NCBI GenBank assembly: GCA_035622995.1
Contig: DASPUI010000009.1
Location: forward strand, 1-6,593
Length of the DNA: 6,593 nt
Direction of reading: 5' to 3'
Source of the DNA: DASPUI01 sp035622995
GTDB lineage: Bacteria; Verrucomicrobiota; Verrucomicrobiia; Chthoniobacterales; UBA10450
Numbering within the stretch: the first letter of the stretch is position 1; every line of letters begins with the position of its first letter. Positions 6,094 to 6,593 of this stretch are shown here, in pieces. Under the pieces are notes generated by a model, which saw nothing but the letters and a program-made list of their open reading frames with translations, was not told where the DNA came from and searched no databases. Made by a program: the position numbers and the translations under genes.

Positions 6094-6099
6094 TTTCCG

Positions 6100-6593
6100 A
6101 TGGAACCTTCGGACGAACAGGACGGTTCGGGGAACGGCGAACGCGAATCGCAAGATCAGAATCGTCTAAGATCGACCGCAAACGGCGGCACGCCAGCTTC
6201 GCCAAAATTGGTTTCTGTTAAAGGAACGGGATTTTCGGGTCCGTTCATTCGCCGGCCGGTGATGACAGTGTTGTTGACGCTTTCGGTCATCGTTGCCGGA
6301 GTCGCGACCTACAATAAACTCGCCGTAAACGATCTGCCGGCGGTCGATTACCCGATCATTCAAGTCACATGTCAGTATCCCGGCGCCGACCCGGTAACGA
6401 TGGCGAACAACATTGCGACGCCACTGGAAAAGCAATTTCTGCAAATCCCCGGGCTGGACATCATCACTAGCTCGAGCACGCAGGGGAACACTTCGCTCAC
6501 GCTGCAATTCGTTTTGAGCAAAAGCATCACGGATGCGGCGACGGACGTGCAGGCGGCGATTCAGCGCGCGACCGGAAAATTGCCGCTTGATCT
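6100..6593 (+). CDS. RND multidrug efflux pump, inner-membrane subunit, MdtB/MdtC-like (N-terminal 164 residues)
   Basis: This is a proton-driven trimeric exporter of the hydrophobe/amphiphile family, cut by the right edge. The typical opening is clear: FIRRPVMT at 49-56 leads into the first membrane helix (about 55-72), then LPAVDYPIIQVTCQYPGADP at 79-98 and TPLEKQFLQIPGL at 107-119. SSSTQGNTSLTLQF at 124-137 and DAATDVQAAI at 145-154 mark the first porter subdomain. The proton-relay aspartates of helix 4 and the rest of the pump are outside the window. The ATG at 6100 gives a hydrophilic stretch of about 48 residues before FIRRPV, where RND pumps usually have only a few. No Shine-Dalgarno is visible there, and I see no good later ATG/GTG start before the helix, so the start is uncertain. 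With only 6 bp to the adaptor stop, cotranscription and perhaps translational coupling are likely. In E. coli MdtB and MdtC are paired subunits, so a second RND gene may follow. Confidence 0.93.
   Translation, partial: MEPSDEQDGSGNGERESQDQNRLRSTANGGTPASPKLVSVKGTGFSGPFIRRPVMTVLLTLSVIVAGVATYNKLAVNDLPAVDYPIIQVTCQYPGADPVTMANNIATPLEKQFLQIPGLDIITSSSTQGNTSLTLQFVLSKSITDAATDVQAAIQRATGKLPLD

Noticed and set aside
1..6593. Mobile elements, CRISPR arrays, tRNA/rRNA genes or a novel defence system
   Set aside because: I saw no transposase, direct-repeat array, tRNA-like cloverleaf or rRNA-like segment. All long stretches are accounted for by six recognisable genes, and the longest gap is the 160-bp nusA/glycosyltransferase intergenic region.

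Overview
The window is a stretch of bacterial chromosome with moderately high GC (a little over half by eye). It is tightly packed, holding six protein genes with no RNA genes, mobile elements or CRISPR array that I can see. The proteins look like those of a Gram-negative, diderm bacterium. A soil verrucomicrobial lineage (Chthoniobacterales-like) is my best guess from the protein style and gene order, but this is inference and not proven by the sequence.

Left half, minus strand: a transcription/translation operon, nusA (1474-2739) followed by infB (start 1435, running off the left edge). No rimP precedes nusA; instead a good sigma70-type promoter lies directly upstream. It would produce a leader of about 65 nt containing a 9-bp G/C-rich hairpin followed by four U's. 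The hairpin is enclosed by a second, 7-bp long-range pairing whose 3' arm abuts the nusA ribosome binding site. This looks like a compact regulatory leader, and since NusA acts on intrinsic terminators, autoregulation is an attractive hypothesis.

Right half, plus strand: a divergent gene for an ArnT/PMT-like GT-C membrane glycosyltransferase (about 2900-4327). Then comes a three-gene multidrug-efflux set: a SlyA/MarR-type regulator (4392-4883), an MdtA/AcrA-type periplasmic adaptor (4825-6093) overlapping it, and the start of an MdtB/MdtC-like RND inner-membrane pump (6100 to the right edge). A perfect 12-bp palindrome, TTAGCAAGCTAA, identical to the SlyA consensus operator as I recall it, sits 14 bp before the regulator start and just downstream of a consensus -35 box. 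This gives a concrete model of autorepression with co-control of the pump.

How the parts work together: nusA-infB is housekeeping. The regulator, adaptor and pump form a ligand-responsive efflux operon; the outer-membrane channel and perhaps a second RND subunit would lie beyond the right edge. The glycosyltransferase may modify an envelope glycolipid. Its position upstream of an efflux operon is suggestive of envelope defence, but it is separated from that operon by the regulator's own promoter.

The most notable points are the nusA leader, the exact SlyA operator outside the Enterobacteria, and an adaptor whose alpha-hairpin is one heptad shorter on each helix than AcrA/MdtA.
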